A DNA stretch of 13,999 nt, from NCBI GenBank assembly GCA_041591915.1, contig JBFHRB010000060.1, positions 1-13,999 on the forward strand, in the 5' to 3' direction. The translations under genes and the position numbers were made by a program. Every line of letters starts with the position of its first letter. The stretch's first letter is position 1. This DNA is from JBFHRB01 sp041591915 (lineage in GTDB: Bacteria > Actinomycetota > Nitriliruptoria > Nitriliruptorales > Nitriliruptoraceae). Below, piece after piece: positions 13,112-13,999 of the stretch. The notes under the pieces are model-generated. The model had not been told where the DNA came from. It saw only the letters and a program-made list of their open reading frames with translations, and ran no database searches.

Positions 13112-13999
13112 ATGCGCCGGACCCTCGCCGCCCTGCTGGCCCTCTTCGCCCTCGTCGCGACGGCCTGCGGCGGGGCTGGGACACCAGCGGACCGGCTCAG
13201 TGCGGTCGGCAAGGCGACCTTCTCGGACTCGTTCCACTACGAGTTCACCGTCGACATCGACTTCGCCGCGCTGGGCGCCGAGGTCGACGACCCGATGTTC
13301 GCCCAGGTCGCCGCGGGCGTGAACAGCTTCGGGCTCGAGGGTGACCACACGACGGACGCCAACTCGATGGCCGTCAGCGTGTTCGGCATCGACGTGTTCG
13401 CGCTCGTCGCGATCGGCGAGGACCGCCAGTTCGTCAAGTTCGACATCGGTCCGCTGCTGTCCATGGGCGGCGGCATGACGACCGAGGGCCTGCTCGCGGA
13501 GCTCGAGGCGGCCGACGACATCCCGCCGGACCTCAAGCCCATCCTGATGGAGTACGCAGCACCGTTCCTGCGCGGTGAGTGGTTCGAGTTCGTCGGGTTC
13601 ACCCAGGAAGAGGTCATGAGGCTCCAGAAGGAGTTCCAGGCCCTCCTCTCCGACGTGGCCCCCGAGGACCTCGCGTCCGAGTTCGAGGCGGAGTTCCAGC
13701 GGCAGGAGGAGCTCAACGCGAGGATCCAGGCCATCTTCCAGGACTTCGTCGACGGCTCGGCCGAGACCCTCGAGGAGTACGCGGTCGTGACCGAGTCCGA
13801 CGTCGACGGCGCGCGCGTGTACGACGTGGCCATCCGCAGCGATGCCGTGCGCCAGCTCATCGAGGACTACCTGACCGCCGTCTTCGAGACAATGGAGGAC
13901 GACGCGTCCGTGGCCGCTGAGGAGCTCGCCGACATGCGGGCCGAGCTGGCCGAGGCCTTCACGAAGGTTCCCGCGCAGCTTCCCATCGTCCGGGTCACG
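13112..13999 (+). CDS. Secreted lipoprotein, partial (3' end beyond window)
   Basis: The frame is open from the ATG at 13112 through the last base, giving 296 residues so far. The N-terminus MRRTLAALLALFALVATAC is a lipoprotein signal with the lipobox ending at C19, so the mature protein should be lipid-anchored on the outer face of the membrane. The mature part starts with GGAGTPADRLSAVGKATF and has two similar-looking beta-rich stretches (FHYEFTVDIDF near 43-53, ARVYDVAIRSDA near 232-243). Between them lies a Glu/Gln-rich, probably helical region (about 165-220). The layout recalls actinobacterial LppX/LprG-like or related carrier lipoproteins, but I cannot confirm the family. It lies after the E3 gene with its own candidate promoter, so it is probably a separate unit. 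Confidence 0.85.
   Translation, partial: MRRTLAALLALFALVATACGGAGTPADRLSAVGKATFSDSFHYEFTVDIDFAALGAEVDDPMFAQVAAGVNSFGLEGDHTTDANSMAVSVFGIDVFALVAIGEDRQFVKFDIGPLLSMGGGMTTEGLLAELEAADDIPPDLKPILMEYAAPFLRGEWFEFVGFTQEEVMRLQKEFQALLSDVAPEDLASEFEAEFQRQEELNARIQAIFQDFVDGSAETLEEYAVVTESDVDGARVYDVAIRSDAVRQLIEDYLTAVFETMEDDASVAAEELADMRAELAEAFTKVPAQLPIVRVT

Noticed and set aside
1..13999. tRNA, rRNA, transposase, integrase or phage genes
   Set aside because: I looked on both strands and saw no cloverleaf-like sequence, no rRNA core motif and no transposase or integrase motif.

Overview
The window is about 14 kb of very GC-rich DNA with codon third positions that are almost always G or C. The gene content fits a high-GC actinobacterium: leaderless-looking TANNNT/ATG starts, a group II truncated haemoglobin, an actinobacterial-style branched-chain 2-oxoacid dehydrogenase operon, and a Tat-exported protein with LGFP and CWB2 cell-wall repeats. 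CWB2 repeats are common in deep-branching lineages such as Nitriliruptoria/Euzebya/Egibacter. That placement is an inference; no rRNA or other phylogenetic marker is present.

Region 1 (5-4428, + strand) is the unusual part. It is a tightly coupled operon, running off the left edge, that keeps the E-D-A gene order of methylamine utilisation (mau) clusters with extra genes inserted. In order: a MauE-like membrane protein with a CGC pair, a MauD-like membrane-tethered thioredoxin with CGTC, a possible 21-residue membrane micropeptide, a cysteine-free polytopic membrane protein, a soluble protein of unknown function, and a 672-residue Tat-exported protein. The last one joins a cysteine-rich domain resembling the methylamine dehydrogenase light chain (MauA) to three LGFP-like repeats and three CWB2 repeats. 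Neighbouring genes overlap by 1-4 bases or are closely spaced. The likely logic is that the two thiol-redox proteins form or isomerise the many disulfides of the exported domain, which is then held in the cell wall. The canonical second tryptophan of the TTQ cofactor is not evident at its expected place, and no heavy-chain or cofactor-making gene is in view, so this looks like an uncharacterised relative rather than a methylamine dehydrogenase.

Region 2 (4435-7761) holds glbO (truncated haemoglobin), serA (D-3-phosphoglycerate dehydrogenase) and, on the minus strand, kynU (kynureninase). serA and kynU converge with only one base between their stop codons. kynU, and less clearly glbO, show an A-rich -10 box 7 bases before the ATG with no Shine-Dalgarno, as in leaderless actinobacterial transcripts.

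Region 3 (7749-13048) has a 276-bp divergent control region and then a complete four-gene 2-oxoacid dehydrogenase operon: E1 alpha, E1 beta, E2 and E3. The sequence style favours a branched-chain substrate (BkdABC type). A strong hairpin lies between E1 beta and E2, just before the E2 ribosome binding site. Region 4 (13078-13999) is the start of a lipoprotein gene cut by the right edge.

No tRNA, rRNA, insertion sequence, CRISPR array or phage gene was recognised.
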